The translations under genes were made by a program, and so were the position numbers. The notes below the pieces were generated by a model. The model ran no database searches. It was given only the letters and a program-made list of their open reading frames with translations, and was not told where the DNA came from. DNA of 64,000 nucleotides from VMDJ01 sp038146785 (GTDB lineage: Bacteria > Pseudomonadota > Gammaproteobacteria > Chromatiales > Chromatiaceae): positions 496,001 to 560,000 of the forward strand of contig JAYQSI010000016.1 in the NCBI GenBank assembly GCA_038146785.1. The letters run 5' to 3'. The first letter of the stretch is position 1. Each line of letters starts with the position of its first letter. Below are positions 8,205 to 18,403 of the stretch, in pieces.

Positions 8205-10929
8205 ATGAATACTCAGCCTCCTTTTATCCTCGTCGACGGCTCGTCGTACCTGTTCCGCGCCTATCACGCGCTACCGCCACTCACCAATTCGCACGGCGAA
8301 GCGACCGGTGCAATCGTTGGTGTACTCAATATGTTGAATAAGCTGATCGATGAATATCAGCCAGAACATATCGCAGTGGTATTTGATGCGCCGGGTAAAA
8401 CGTTCCGTGACGAGATGTACAGCGAGTACAAAGCGCATCGCCCACCGATGCCTGATGATTTGCGTCAACAGATCGAACCGCTGCATCAAATCATTCAAGC
8501 GATGGGTTTGCCCTTGGTGATGATCTCCGGTGTCGAAGCCGATGACGTAATTGGCACCTTGGCGCAACAAGCGGCAGATAAAGGCATGCCATCGCTGATA
8601 TCAACTGGCGATAAAGACATGGCGCAGTTGGTTAATGATCACATCACCTTGATCAACACGATGAATGATGTGGTGATGGATCGCCAAGGCGTGATCGATA
8701 AGTTTGATGTCACACCAGAACAGATCATCGATTACTTAGCGTTGGTCGGTGATAGCGCGGATAACATTCCAGGCATTCCAAAGTGTGGTCCAAAGACCGC
8801 GGCAAAGTGGCTTGGTGAATACGAGACGATCGATAACTTGGTCGCACATGCTGAAGAGATCAAAGGCAAGATCGGCGAATACCTGCGCGACAACCTCGAT
8901 CAACTCAAACTCTCACGTGAGCTCACCACCATAAAACTCGATGTTGAACTGCCCGTAACCATTGATCAGCTGAAGCCAAGCGCAGCCAATACAGATGAGT
9001 TACGCAAACATTACACACGCATTGAGTCGCGTCGTTACTTGGCTACACTCGATGGCACAAAAGCTGAGAACAAATCAGCTCAACAGCCGGAAGAAAAGAA
9101 AGCTGAGAAGATCGATGCGCAATACGACATCGTGTTCACACAAGCTGACTTTGATGTCATGGCTAGAGCAGCTTAACAACGCAGAGCTGTTTGCCTTTGA
9201 TACCGAAACGACCAGCTTGGATTACATGCAAGCCGAAGTGGTCGGCGTATCCTTTGCCATAGAAGCAGGCAAGGCAGCCTATGTGCCGCTCACGCATTGT
9301 TATCCCGGTGCGCCAGAACAATTACATCGTGATGATGTGCTGGCAGCGTTAAAGCCCATCTTAGAATCGGATGCGCATAAAAAAGTCGGTCAGAATCTTA
9401 AGTACGATAAAAGCGTACTGGCTAATCACGGCATCGAATTAAAGGGTATCGCTTACGACACGATGCTCGAGTCCTATGTGTATAACAGCAGCGCAGGTCG
9501 TCACGATATGGACTCACTTGCCGAGCGTTATCTTGAGCTTAAGACGATTCACTTTGAAGACATCGCAGGGAAGGGCGCTAAGCAATTACGCTTCGATCAA
9601 ATCGATATTGAACAAGCCGGCCCCTATGCCGCAGAAGATGCCGACATTACTTTGCGCCTACATCAGCACTTGTGGTCAAAGGTAAAGCAAGAGCCTAGCT
9701 TGGCTAACTTAGTCACTGATCTTGAAGTGCCACTACTGTCAGTGCTCTCGCGCATCGAGCGCCAAGGCGTGGTGATTGATAGCACGCAGCTCAAACAACA
9801 AAGCGCGCAGCTTGCCGAGCGATTACATCAGCTTGAGCAACAAGCCTACGAGATTGCAGGACGCAACTTCAACATGAGCTCACCAAAACAAATCGGTGAG
9901 ATCTTCTTTGATGAGTTAGAGCTACCAGTTATTGCAAAGACACCAAAAGGTGCGCCATCGACAGCAGAGAATGTGCTGCAAGAACTTGCTGAGATGGGGC
10001 ATGAGTTACCCAGCGTTATCTTGGAGCATCGTGGCCTTGCCAAGCTTAAGTCGACTTATACCGATAAGTTGCCAGAGATGATCGATGCACAAACCCAACG
10101 CATTCATACCAGTTACCACCAAGCGGTTGCAGCAACCGGTCGTTTGAGTTCATCCGATCCGAATCTGCAGAACATTCCGATTCGTAGTGAAGAGGGTCGA
10201 CGTATTCGTCGCGCCTTTATTCCACAGAGTGGATGGACCATGGTCGCCGCCGACTACTCACAGATTGAGCTGCGCATCATGGCGCACTTGTCTGCGGATA
10301 AAGGCCTGCTCACAGCGTTCTCTGAAGGTGCGGATATTCACCGCGCTACCGCAGCCGAAGTGTTTGCCGCTGATAATCCAGATAGCGTTACCGATGATCA
10401 ACGTCGCGCGGCTAAAGCAATTAACTTTGGTTTGATCTATGGCATGTCGGCGTTTGGTTTAGCTAAACAGCTCGGCGTTGGGCGTAACGAAGCGCAGGAC
10501 TATATCGATCTGTACTTTAATCGTTACCCCGGTGTGCAGGACTATATGAATCGCACGCGCGAGCAAGCTAAAGATCAGGGTTATGTCGAAACCTTGTTTG
10601 GTCGTCGTTTGTATCTACCTGAGATCAATGCACGTAACGGTGCACGTCGTGCCGGTGCTGAACGTGCCGCGATTAACGCGCCGATGCAAGGTACAGCCGC
10701 CGACATCATCAAACGTGCGATGCTCAGTGTGGATCAGTGGCTAGTTAACGATAAGCCTGATGTGCATCTGCTGATGCAAGTGCATGACGAACTGGTGTTC
10801 GAGGTTGCGCCAAATGAAATGGATTCAGCTACAGCTAAAATTAAAAGCTTGATGGAATCAGCAGCTGATCTGAATGTGCCGTTGTTAGTCGAAGTGGGTA
10901 GTGGCGCTAACTGGGAAGAGGCGCATTAA
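8205..10929 (+). CDS. polA: DNA polymerase I (copy 1, full length, one frameshift)
   Basis: About 907 codons, normal for PolA. The N-terminal 5' nuclease (VDGSSYLFRAYHAL at the start; DDVIGTL; TGDKDMAQL) is followed by a 3'-5' exonuclease with an intact acidic motif FDTETTSLD. The polymerase domain has DYSQIELR (motif A), RRAAKAINFGLIYG (O-helix) and MQVHDELVFE (motif C). An extra T at 9157 (GATGTCATGG against GATGCATGG in copy 2) splits the frame between the two exonuclease domains. It functions in Okazaki fragment maturation and repair. The gene converges with engB, the stops overlapping by 4 bases. Confidence 0.9.
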
Positions 10930-11522
10930 AGCTCAAACCACTGGTCGAGCTTCTCATGCGCTTCATCAACGCCCCAGCGTTTCAGTGATGAAAACAACTG
11001 CACACTAAAGTCGAGGCTAAACTCTTTCAGTGCTGCATCAACACGCTCAAGCGAGATAGCTTGTTCTTTGCGATTCAGCTTATCCACTTTGGTGAGTAAC
11101 ACATGCACCGGTATCTCGATGTGGTTAGCCCATTCAAGCATTTGGATGTCGTAATCTTTTAGCGGATGACGCGAATCCATCATCAAGATCACACCACGTA
11201 AGCATTCACGCTTTTCTAAGTAGTCGGCTAACGCACCTTGCCAATCGGCTTTGATGTCTTGCGCAACTGCGGCATAACCATAGCCGGGTAGGTCAACTAA
11301 ACGACGTTGATCATCAATGCGAAAGAAATTCAGCAGCTGCGTACGACCGGGTGTGCGACTGGTGCGTGCTAAAGCGGTTTGTTGGCACAGCGTATTAATC
11401 GCACTCGACTTACCGGCATTCGAACGACCGGCAAACGCAATCTCGTAACCGCTGTCTTCAGGTGATTGGGATAACTTCGCCGCGCTGGTAATAAAGCTGG
11501 CTTGAAAATAGATCGAGTTCAC
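10926..11522 (-). CDS. engB: Ribosome biogenesis GTPase EngB/YihA/YsxC (copy 1)
   Basis: A 198-residue small GTPase needed for 50S subunit assembly. G1 is GRSNAGKS, G3 is DLPGYG and G4 is TKVD. I place the start at GTG 11522, giving MNSIYF, because copy 2 has a stop just upstream of the same codon. A longer frame from 11537 exists here only because the moaC end differs. The GTG overlaps the moaC TAG stop by one base, so the two genes are probably translated in tandem. Confidence 0.92.
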   Translation of the reverse strand: MNSIYFQASFITSAAKLSQSPEDSGYEIAFAGRSNAGKSSAINTLCQQTALARTSRTPGRTQLLNFFRIDDQRRLVDLPGYGYAAVAQDIKADWQGALADYLEKRECLRGVILMMDSRHPLKDYDIQMLEWANHIEIPVHVLLTKVDKLNRKEQAISLERVDAALKEFSLDFSVQLFSSLKRWGVDEAHEKLDQWFEL

Positions 11523-12001
11523 TAAGCGCGATTCCACTCACCGGACTTGCCGCCGGACTTATGCTCAAGCTGCACATCCGAAATCACCATGCCGCGATCA
11601 ACCGCTTTACACATATCGTAAATCGTCAGTAGGGCAACTTGCAGCGCACACAGCGCTTCCATCTCCACACCGGTTTGACCACGCGTTTCAGCACGACAAG
11701 AGGCATCAACTTTATGGTTCGCCTCATCGATCTCAAACTCGATCGACACATGTGTCAGCGGTAGTGGATGACACAAAGGCACGAGATCACTGGTCTTCTT
11801 CGACGCCATGATGCCCGCAACACGCGCAATTCCCAGCACATCACCTTTCTTATGACCGCCTTGAGCAATCAACGCTAAGGTAGCAGCATCCATCGTGATC
11901 GAACCGCTCGCCACCGCAACACGGTGCGTGCTGTCCTTGCCGCCAACATCCACCATGTGGGCTTGGCCGTGGGCATCAAAGTGAGTGAGTTCGTCAGACA
12001 T
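11522..12001 (-). CDS. moaC: Cyclic pyranopterin monophosphate synthase MoaC (copy 1)
   Basis: 159 residues, family length. MoaC converts the MoaA product to cyclic pyranopterin monophosphate in molybdenum cofactor synthesis. The family core is visible: LVPLCHPLPLTHV, the GVEMEALCA helix and TIYDMCKAVDRGM. No other Moa gene is nearby. It ends with an extra Ala codon relative to copy 2. Upstream, a small hairpin separates it from ppa. Confidence 0.95.
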   Translation of the reverse strand: MSDELTHFDAHGQAHMVDVGGKDSTHRVAVASGSITMDAATLALIAQGGHKKGDVLGIARVAGIMASKKTSDLVPLCHPLPLTHVSIEFEIDEANHKVDASCRAETRGQTGVEMEALCALQVALLTIYDMCKAVDRGMVISDVQLEHKSGGKSGEWNRA

Positions 12002-12022
12002 CAGCAGAAGCCTTAAGTGATA

Positions 12023-12041
12023 AGCCCCTCAATGAGGGGCT
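12023..12041 (-). terminator. Hairpin between ppa and moaC (copy 1)
   Basis: A perfect 7-base-pair stem (AGCCCCT/AGGGGCT) in the 46-base gap after the ppa stop. There is no clear T-tract on the minus strand, so it may be a weak terminator or an RNA-processing or stability element. The same hairpin is kept at 17852-17870 although ppa itself has diverged. Confidence 0.45.
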
Positions 12042-12047
12042 GAATGT

Positions 12048-12575
12048 TTAGTCGGTGTAGCGATCAATACTCGCTAGGATTTCTTTCTTGGCATCATCAA
12101 CGCCTTTCCAGCCACCCATCTTGACCCATTTACCTTCTTCAAGATCTTTATAGTGCTCAAAGAAGTGAACCAAACGTGCCAAGGTTTCATCTGGCATATC
12201 GTGATAATCCTTCATGTCCTTGTAGAGCGGTGTCAGCTTAGTGACCGGTACCGCAAGGATCTTCATATCCACGCCGCCGTCATCTTCCATATCCAACACG
12301 CCGAGTGGACGACACTTGATTACCGCACCCGCTTGAACGGGCAGAGGAGCGATCACCATCACATCAACCGGGTCGCCATCGAGTGACAAGGTCTGTGGCA
12401 CGTAACCGTAGTTACAGGGGTAGAACATCGCCGTACCCAAGAAGCGGTCGACAAACATCGCACCGGTAGGCTTATCAATCTCGTACTTCACAGGATCTTT
12501 ACCTGCAGAGATTTCGATGATGACGTTAATTTCGTCAGGGGCCTTATCACCAGGCTGGACGCGATCTAGGATCAT
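12048..12575 (-). CDS. ppa: Inorganic pyrophosphatase, family I (allele 1)
   Basis: 175 residues, the usual bacterial family I length. The enzyme hydrolyses pyrophosphate with Mg2+. The signature DGDPVDVMV, the loop FYPCNYGYVPQT and ISAGKDPVKYEID are all present. It differs from the second allele at 17876-18403 by about 32 of 175 residues by my count, mostly in the C-terminal half, whereas neighbouring genes are nearly identical. In a sulfur oxidiser pyrophosphate is also a Sat substrate, so cellular PPi control may matter, but no direct link is visible. Confidence 0.95.
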   Translation of the reverse strand: MILDRVQPGDKAPDEINVIIEISAGKDPVKYEIDKPTGAMFVDRFLGTAMFYPCNYGYVPQTLSLDGDPVDVMVIAPLPVQAGAVIKCRPLGVLDMEDDGGVDMKILAVPVTKLTPLYKDMKDYHDMPDETLARLVHFFEHYKDLEEGKWVKMGGWKGVDDAKKEILASIDRYTD

Positions 12576-12687
12576 GGTTCTTCCTCAAAATGAATAACTT
12601 ACGCGCAATCGCGTTGAACGGCGTCATTCTAGAGCATTTAGCTCAGTGGCGAAAACGCAAAGCCATTAGAAACCTGAATAGTGCGGC

Positions 12688-13074
12688 TTATTCGGCCCGA
12701 AAGGTCCACAGCGCGCTAGCGGTGTAGTTCCACACCAACACAATGCCAGTCACGATGATTTGCGACGCCAGATAGTGCCAGCCAAAGCCTTCCACGCCGA
12801 TATACATCAGCAGCGTATTCAGCGCCAAGCCAATGCTCGAAATAATCAGATAGCGTGGAGCCGTTTTGCGGTGCTTTTGTTGCGATGAAAACACATAGTG
12901 ATACTTCATCAGGTAATTCACGATCGAGCTGATCGCATAGGCAAAGAAAGACGCTAATACCGCGCCAACGCCAATCAATTCGACCTGAATGGTCAGCAAG
13001 ATGTATTGCAAAGCGGTGGCAATCGCGCCCACGCCGGCAAAGCTGATAAAGGTCTGAATCGATAAATTACTCAT
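12688..13074 (-). CDS. GtrA-like small membrane protein (copy 1)
   Basis: 128 residues with four predicted hydrophobic helices and the GtrA-family pattern (a FAGVGAIAT start, an SSIVNYLMKYHYVF middle and a WNYTASALWTF end). The family is linked to flipping or transfer of lipid-linked sugars, but no glycosyltransferase lies beside it here. The protein is identical in both copies. It is downstream of the soxK-like gene, separated by a terminator. Confidence 0.8.
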   Translation of the reverse strand: MSNLSIQTFISFAGVGAIATALQYILLTIQVELIGVGAVLASFFAYAISSIVNYLMKYHYVFSSQQKHRKTAPRYLIISSIGLALNTLLMYIGVEGFGWHYLASQIIVTGIVLVWNYTASALWTFRAE

Positions 13075-13076
13075 AC

Positions 13077-13102
13077 ATAAAAAAGCCCGCTTTCGCGGGC
13101 TT
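13077..13102 (-). terminator. Rho-independent terminator after the soxK-like gene (copy 1)
   Basis: A GC-rich stem AAGCCCGC/GCGGGCTT with a short loop, followed on the minus strand by six T. It lies 17 bases past the stop of the gene at 13119 and just before the gtrA start. Confidence 0.85.
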
Positions 13103-13118
13103 CTTCAACTAAAGCAAC

Positions 13119-13424
13119 TTAGTTATACAAGTAAGAAGGGTTACCTGCGTTAGTTGCGCCCTTCGCTTGTTGTTGTGCAATCTTTGCTTGGAACTCAGCG
13201 TCTTTCGCTTCGCTCACAGCCGCATCAAACTTGCCTTCTGCAGCTGCAGCTTCAGCCGCTTTGATCATCTTGCCGGTATCACGCCACTCAGCGCCTTTAG
13301 CACCTTTGTTAGCTGCTTTAGCCGCAGAGATCGCCGCATCCGCATCCGCTTGAGAAGCCGCGAAAGATGCGCCAGATAGAAGTAGAGCAGCAGCTGCTGC
13401 AACAAATAATTTTTGGATTTTCAT
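13119..13424 (-). CDS. Small periplasmic protein resembling SoxXA-binding protein SoxK (copy 1)
   Basis: 101 residues. A clear signal peptide (MKIQKL then a hydrophobic run ending GASFA) precedes an Ala/Lys/Glu-rich, probably all-helical mature part. The segment EWRDTGKMIKAAEAA, followed by a second helix with regularly spaced Ala and the short tail NAGNPSYLYN, recalls SoxXA-binding (SoxK/SAXB) proteins of thiosulfate oxidisers. This is recognition from memory and fits the sulfur genes further on, but no sox gene is beside it. A strong RBS (AGGAG) precedes the ATG. Both copies encode the same protein. Confidence 0.55.
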   Translation of the reverse strand: MKIQKLFVAAAAALLLSGASFAASQADADAAISAAKAANKGAKGAEWRDTGKMIKAAEAAAAEGKFDAAVSEAKDAEFQAKIAQQQAKGATNAGNPSYLYN

Positions 13425-13458
13425 CGAAGTCCAACTCCTAAATTTTTATTAATTCGCT

Positions 13459-13474
13459 ACACAGTTGTCTGTGT
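13459..13474. promoter_or_regulatory. Inverted repeat upstream of the soxK-like gene (copy 1)
   Basis: ACACAG-TTGT-CTGTGT, a perfect 6-4-6 inverted repeat about 35 bases upstream of the soxK-like start. In copy 2 (19287-19302) a base has changed only in the 4-base centre while both arms are conserved. It could be an operator or an RNA stem in the leader; neither is shown. Confidence 0.4.
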
Positions 13475-13611
13475 GGTCACCGTGCCACCAACGTCACGGC
13501 AGCGTTTGACTGCCTTCTTAGGGCAGATTCGCTCGCGCTAAGGTACCATTGCCCACTGCAATATGCATCATCATTTCCAGCGATTTTGCATTCGTATATT
13601 AGAGGTAACTT

Positions 13612-14276
13612 ATGACTGCGCTGATCACCGGCTCAATGGCTTACGACACCATCATGGTCTTCCAAGACCAATTCAAAAATCACATCCTGCCTGATCAAGT
13701 GCACATCCTGAATGTCTCTTTTTTAGTCCCAGAAATGCGCCGTAACTACGGCGGTTGTGCCGGCAACATTGCCTACAACCTGCATCTACTCGGTGGCGAA
13801 GGTAAGCCCATGGCGACCGTCGGTAGCGACTTCCAGCCGTATGCCGATTGGATGGATGCCAAAGGTGTCAGCCGTGATGGCATCACCATGGTCGAGGAAG
13901 AGTTCACCGCACAAGCGTTTATCACGACCGACCAAGATGACAACCAGATCACCGCCTTCCATCCGGGCGCGATGAATCACGCCCATATAAATAAGGTAAG
14001 CGATCACGCAGGCGTGAGCTTAGGCATCGTGTCACCCGATGGTCGTCAGGGCATGATCGAGCACGCGGAACAATTCGCCGCAGCGGGCATTCCATTTATC
14101 TTTGATCCGGGTCAGGGCATGCCGATGTTTGATGGCGCTGATCTAACGCGCTTTGCCGAGCAAGCCACTTATTGTGCGTTTAACGACTACGAAGCGAAAT
14201 TGATGGAAGAGCGCACCGGCAAAACCATGGAACAACTCGCTGAGATGGTCGAAGCGGTTATCGTTACGCGCGGTGG
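13612..14276 (+). pseudogene. PfkB-family sugar/nucleoside kinase, truncated (copy 1)
   Basis: This carries the first 221 codons of the kinase seen complete at 19440-20378, with the same protein sequence up to the junction. The frame then runs 25 codons into polA DNA and stops at 14352. The lost part contains the DPTGCGDAYRGG catalytic signature, so the product could not be an active kinase. The cut coincides with the segment B junction. Confidence 0.9.
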
Positions 14277-16760
14277 ATGCCTGATGATTTACGTCAACAG
14301 ATCGAGCCGCTACATCAGATCATTCAAGCCATGGGCTTGCCCTTGGTCATGATCTCCGGTGTCGAAGCCGATGATGTGATTGGCACCTTGGCACAACAAG
14401 CGGCCGATAAAGGCATGCCATCGCTAATCTCAACCGGCGATAAAGACATGGCGCAGCTGGTGAATGATCACATCACCTTGATCAACACAATGAATGATGT
14501 GGTGATGGACCGACAAGGCGTCATCGATAAGTTTGATGTCACTCCCGAGCAGATCATTGATTACTTAGCGCTGGTCGGTGATAGCGCCGATAACATTCCG
14601 GGTATTCCTAAGTGTGGCCCTAAGACGGCCGCAAAATGGCTCGGTGAATACGAGACGATTGATAACTTGGTGGCACATGCCGAAGAGATCAAAGGCAAGA
14701 TTGGTGAAAACCTTCGTAGCAATCTCGAGCAACTCAAACTCTCACGTGAACTTACGACCATAAAGCTCGATGTAGAGCTGCCTGTCACGATTGACCAGCT
14801 AAAGCCAAGCGCAGCCAACACAGATGAGTTGAGAAAACACTACACGCGGATTGAGTCGCGTCGCTACTTAGCCACACTTGATGGTGCAAAAGGTGAAAAG
14901 ACATCTACGGAACAGTCGCAGCCCGAAAAAAAGGCTGAAAAGATCGATGCGCAATACGACATCGTGCTCACACAGGCTGACTTTGATGCATGGCTAGAAC
15001 AACTTAAAAACGCGCAGCTGTTTGCCTTCGATACCGAAACGACCAGCTTAGATTACATGCAAGCTGAAGTGGTCGGCGTATCCTTTGCAATAGAAGCTGG
15101 TAAAGCAGCGTATGTACCACTCACTCATTGTTATCCGGGTGCACCAGAACAGTTACATCGTGATGATGTGCTCGCCGCATTGAAGCCCATCTTAGAATCG
15201 GATGCACATAAAAAAGTCGGTCAGAATCTAAAGTACGACAAAAGCGTGCTTGCGAATCACGGTATCGAATTAAACGGCATCGCTTACGACACGATGCTCG
15301 AGTCCTATGTGTATAACAGCAGTGCAGGCCGTCATGACATGGACTCACTGGCCGAGCGTTACCTTGAGCTTAAAACAATTCACTTTGAAGATATCGCCGG
15401 TAAGGGCGCTAAGCAATTACGTTTCGATCAAATCGATATTGAACAAGCCGGGCCCTATGCCGCAGAAGATGCTGACATCACCTTGCGTCTACATCAGCAC
15501 TTATGGTCTAAAGTAAAGCAAGAGCCAAGCTTGGCTAACTTAGTCACCGATCTTGAAGTGCCGCTGTTATCGGTGCTTTCGCGTATCGAGCGTCAAGGCG
15601 TGGTGATTGATAGCACACAGCTTAAACAACAAAGTGCGCAACTTGCCGAGCGATTACATCAGCTTGAACAACAAGCCTATGAAATTGCAGGGCGCAACTT
15701 CAACATGGGTTCACCAAAACAAATTGGTGAGATCTTCTTTGATGAGTTAGCGCTACCGGTTATCGCAAAGACACCAAAGGGTGCGCCATCAACAGCAGAG
15801 AATGTGCTGCAAGAGCTTGCCGAGATGGGGCATGAGCTACCCAGCGTTATCTTGGAGCATCGTGGTCTTGCCAAGCTTAAGTCGACCTATACCGATAAGT
15901 TGCCAGAGATGATTGATGCGCAAACGCAACGCATTCATACCAGTTATCACCAAGCGGTTGCAGCAACCGGTCGTTTGAGTTCATCCGATCCAAACCTACA
16001 GAACATTCCGATCCGAAGCGAAGAAGGTCGACGTATTCGTCGTGCGTTCATTCCACAGAGCGGATGGACCATGGTGGCAGCTGACTACTCACAGATTGAG
16101 CTGCGTATCATGGCGCACTTATCGGCGGATAAAGGTCTGCTCACAGCTTTCTCTGAAGGTGCGGATATTCACCGCGCTACCGCAGCCGAAGTGTTTGCTG
16201 CCGATAATCCAGAGAGTGTTACTGATGATCAACGTCGCGCTGCTAAAGCGATTAACTTTGGTTTGATCTATGGCATGTCGGCGTTTGGTTTAGCTAAACA
16301 GCTCGGCGTTGGGCGTAACGAAGCGCAGGACTATATCGATCTGTACTTTAATCGTTATCCCGGTGTGCAGGACTATATGAATCGCACGCGCGAGCAAGCT
16401 AAAGATCAGGGTTATGTCGAAACCTTGTTTGGTCGTCGCTTGTATCTACCTGAGATCAATGCGCGCAATGGTGCACGTCGTGCCGGTGCTGAACGAGCAG
16501 CGATTAACGCGCCGATGCAAGGTACAGCCGCCGACATCATCAAACGTGCGATGCTCAATGTGGATCAGTGGTTAGTCAACGACAAACCCGATGTGCATCT
16601 GCTGATGCAAGTACATGACGAACTGGTATTCGAAGTCGCGCCAAACGAGATGGATTCAGCCACAGCTAAAATTAAAAGCTTGATGGAATCGGCAGCTGAT
16701 CTGAATGTGCCGCTACTTGTAGAAGTGGGAAGTGGCGCTAACTGGGAAGAGGCACATTAA
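14277..16760 (+). pseudogene. polA: DNA polymerase I lacking its first 81 codons (copy 2)
   Basis: An open frame of 827 codons equal to PolA from codon 82. The ATG at 14277 is an internal Met of the full gene and no RBS for it is expected. The missing part holds the first metal-binding Asp of the 5' nuclease (in VDGSSYLFRAYHAL) and the FDAPGKTFRDEM segment. The proofreading (FDTETTSLD) and polymerase motifs are intact and unshifted here, and the frame proves that the T at 9157 in copy 1 is an extra base. A Klenow-like product is conceivable but more likely this is a junction artefact. Confidence 0.9.
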
Positions 16761-17353
16761 AGCTCAAACCACTGGTCGAGCTTTTCATGTGCTTCATCAA
16801 CGCCCCAGCGTTTCAGTGATGAAAACAGCTGCACACTAAACTCGAGGCTAAACTCTTTCAGTGCCGCATCAACACGCTCTAGCGAGATAGCTTGTTCTTT
16901 GCGATTCAGCTTATCCACTTTGGTGAGTAACACGTGCACCGGTATCTCGATGTGGTTAGCCCATTCAAGCATTTGAATGTCGTAATCTTTTAACGGATGA
17001 CGCGAATCCATCATCAAGATCACGCCACGTAAGCATTCACGTTTTTCTAAGTAGTCGGCTAGCGCACCTTGCCAATCGGCTTTGATGTCTTGAGCTACAG
17101 CCGCATAACCATAACCGGGTAGGTCAACTAAACGACGTTGATCATCAACGCGGAAAAAGTTCAGTAACTGCGTGCGACCGGGTGTGCGACTGGTTCGTGC
17201 GAGTGCTGTTTGTTGGCACAGCGTATTAATCGCACTCGACTTACCGGCATTCGAACGACCGGCAAACGCGATCTCGTAACCATTGTCTTCAGGTGATTGG
17301 GATAACTTCGCCGCGCTGGTAATAAAGCTGGCTTGAAAATAGATCGAGTTCAC
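16757..17353 (-). CDS. engB: Ribosome biogenesis GTPase EngB (copy 2)
   Basis: 198 residues, starting at GTG 17353 immediately after the moaC TAA stop. The motifs are as in copy 1 (GRSNAGKS, DLPGYG, TKVD). Three conservative differences from copy 1 were seen (Ser/Asn, Ile/Val, Asp/Glu). The in-frame stop upstream fixes the GTG as the latest plausible start and supports the same choice in copy 1. Confidence 0.92.
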   Translation of the reverse strand: MNSIYFQASFITSAAKLSQSPEDNGYEIAFAGRSNAGKSSAINTLCQQTALARTSRTPGRTQLLNFFRVDDQRRLVDLPGYGYAAVAQDIKADWQGALADYLEKRECLRGVILMMDSRHPLKDYDIQMLEWANHIEIPVHVLLTKVDKLNRKEQAISLERVDAALKEFSLEFSVQLFSSLKRWGVDEAHEKLDQWFEL

Positions 17354-17830
17354 TTAGCGATTCCATTCACCCGACTTGCCGCCGGACTTATGCTCAAGCT
17401 GCACATCCGAAATCACCATGCCGCGATCCACCGCTTTACACATATCGTAAATCGTCAGTAGGGCGACTTGCAGCGCACACAGCGCTTCCATCTCCACGCC
17501 GGTTTGACCACGCGTTTCAGCACGACAAGAGGCATCAACTTTATGGTTTGCCTCATCGATCTCAAACTCGATCGACACATGCGTCAGCGGTAGTGGATGA
17601 CATAAAGGCACCAAGTCACTGGTCTTCTTCGACGCCATGATGCCGGCAACACGCGCAATCCCCAGCACATCACCTTTCTTATGACCGCCTTGAGCGATCA
17701 ACGCTAAGGTTGATGCATCCATCTTGATCGAACCGCTCGCCACCGCAACACGGTGCGTGCTGTCCTTGCCGCCAACATCCACCATGTGGGCTTGGCCGTG
17801 GGCATCAAAGTGAGTGAGTTCGTCAGACAT
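17354..17830 (-). CDS. moaC: Cyclic pyranopterin monophosphate synthase MoaC (copy 2)
   Basis: 158 residues. It differs from copy 1 at two internal residues (Thr/Lys and Ala/Ser in the SGSI.MDA.TLAL segment) and lacks the terminal Ala. All family motifs (LVPLCHPLPLTHV, GVEMEALCA, DMCKAVDRGM) are kept. It is directly followed by engB. Confidence 0.95.
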   Translation of the reverse strand: MSDELTHFDAHGQAHMVDVGGKDSTHRVAVASGSIKMDASTLALIAQGGHKKGDVLGIARVAGIMASKKTSDLVPLCHPLPLTHVSIEFEIDEANHKVDASCRAETRGQTGVEMEALCALQVALLTIYDMCKAVDRGMVISDVQLEHKSGGKSGEWNR

Positions 17831-17851
17831 CAGCAGAAGCCTTAAGTGATA

Positions 17852-17870
17852 AGCCCCTCAATGAGGGGCT
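17852..17870 (-). terminator. Hairpin between ppa and moaC (copy 2)
   Basis: The same 7-base-pair stem as at 12023-12041. It marks the 3' edge of the diverged ppa allele: sequence identity between the copies resumes at this hairpin. Confidence 0.45.
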
Positions 17871-17875
17871 TGGAT

Positions 17876-18403
17876 TTATTTTTGATAGCGAGCAATGCTA
17901 TTCATAATTTCGGCTTTCGCCTCATCGATGCCTTTCCATCCACCGATCTTGACCCACTTACCTTCTTCAAGATCTTTATAGTGCTCGAAAAAGTGAGAAA
18001 GTTTGGCAAGTACTTCTTTAGGCATGTCTTGATAGCTTTTAACGTTGCCATGAACAGGGCAGATCTTGGAGATAGGCACGGCTAAAATTTTCATGTCGAC
18101 ACCTCCATCATCTTCCATTTCAAGCATACCTAAGGGGCGACACTTAATGACAGCACCCGCTTGTACCGGAAGAGGTGCAACGACCATTACATCAACCGGG
18201 TCACCATCAAGCGACAAGGTCTGTGGCACGTAGCCATAATTACATGGGTAGAACATTGCTGTACCGAGGAACCGGTCAACAAACATCGCGCCTGTCGCTT
18301 TGTCGATTTCATACTTCACCGGATCTTTACCAGCAGAGATTTCGATAATGACATTGATTTCGTCTGGCACATTTTTACCAGGCTCTACGCGATCTAGGAT
18401 CAT
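17876..18403 (-). CDS. ppa: Inorganic pyrophosphatase, family I (allele 2)
   Basis: 175 residues with all family I motifs (ISAGKDPVKYEID, FYPCNYGYVPQT, DGDPVDVMV), so it is expected to be active. About 82 percent identical to allele 1 by hand count, with changes concentrated in residues 107-135 and in the last 25. The DNA diverges from allele 1 almost exactly from a few bases before the start codon to the stop, while the flanks are nearly the same. That pattern suggests replacement of the gene by homologous recombination in one lineage. Confidence 0.95.
   Translation of the reverse strand: MILDRVEPGKNVPDEINVIIEISAGKDPVKYEIDKATGAMFVDRFLGTAMFYPCNYGYVPQTLSLDGDPVDVMVVAPLPVQAGAVIKCRPLGMLEMEDDGGVDMKILAVPISKICPVHGNVKSYQDMPKEVLAKLSHFFEHYKDLEEGKWVKIGGWKGIDEAKAEIMNSIARYQK

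Larger units (their letters stand above)
8448..14276. repeat. Duplicated segment B, copy 1 (polA'-engB-moaC-ppa-gtrA-soxK-like-kinase')
   Basis: This 5829-bp segment is collinear with 14277-20104 (offset 5829 at the start, 5828 at the end). The right edge at 14276/14277 joins the middle of the kinase gene to codon 82 of polA, with only a 1-base overlap (G) shared between the two parents. Divergence is uneven: the gtrA and soxK-like region is almost identical, polA has many silent changes, and ppa is strongly diverged. Confidence 0.9.

Noticed and set aside
8995..10929. A separate short PolA starting inside the gene
   Set aside because: It is the second half of the full polA split by the extra T at 9157; copy 2 reads through without interruption.
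13475..13500. Possible sigma-54 promoter (GTGGCACGGTGACCAC on the minus strand)
   Set aside because: The GG is present, but the -12 GC is replaced by AC and the spacing motif TTGC is absent.
13595..13600. TATATT as a -10 box for the kinase gene
   Set aside because: No acceptable -35 at 16-18 bases, and the distance to the RBS is too short.
13612..14352. Open frame that reads as a kinase fused to a short novel tail
   Set aside because: The last 25 codons are polA DNA in another frame; the fusion is created by the 14276/14277 junction.
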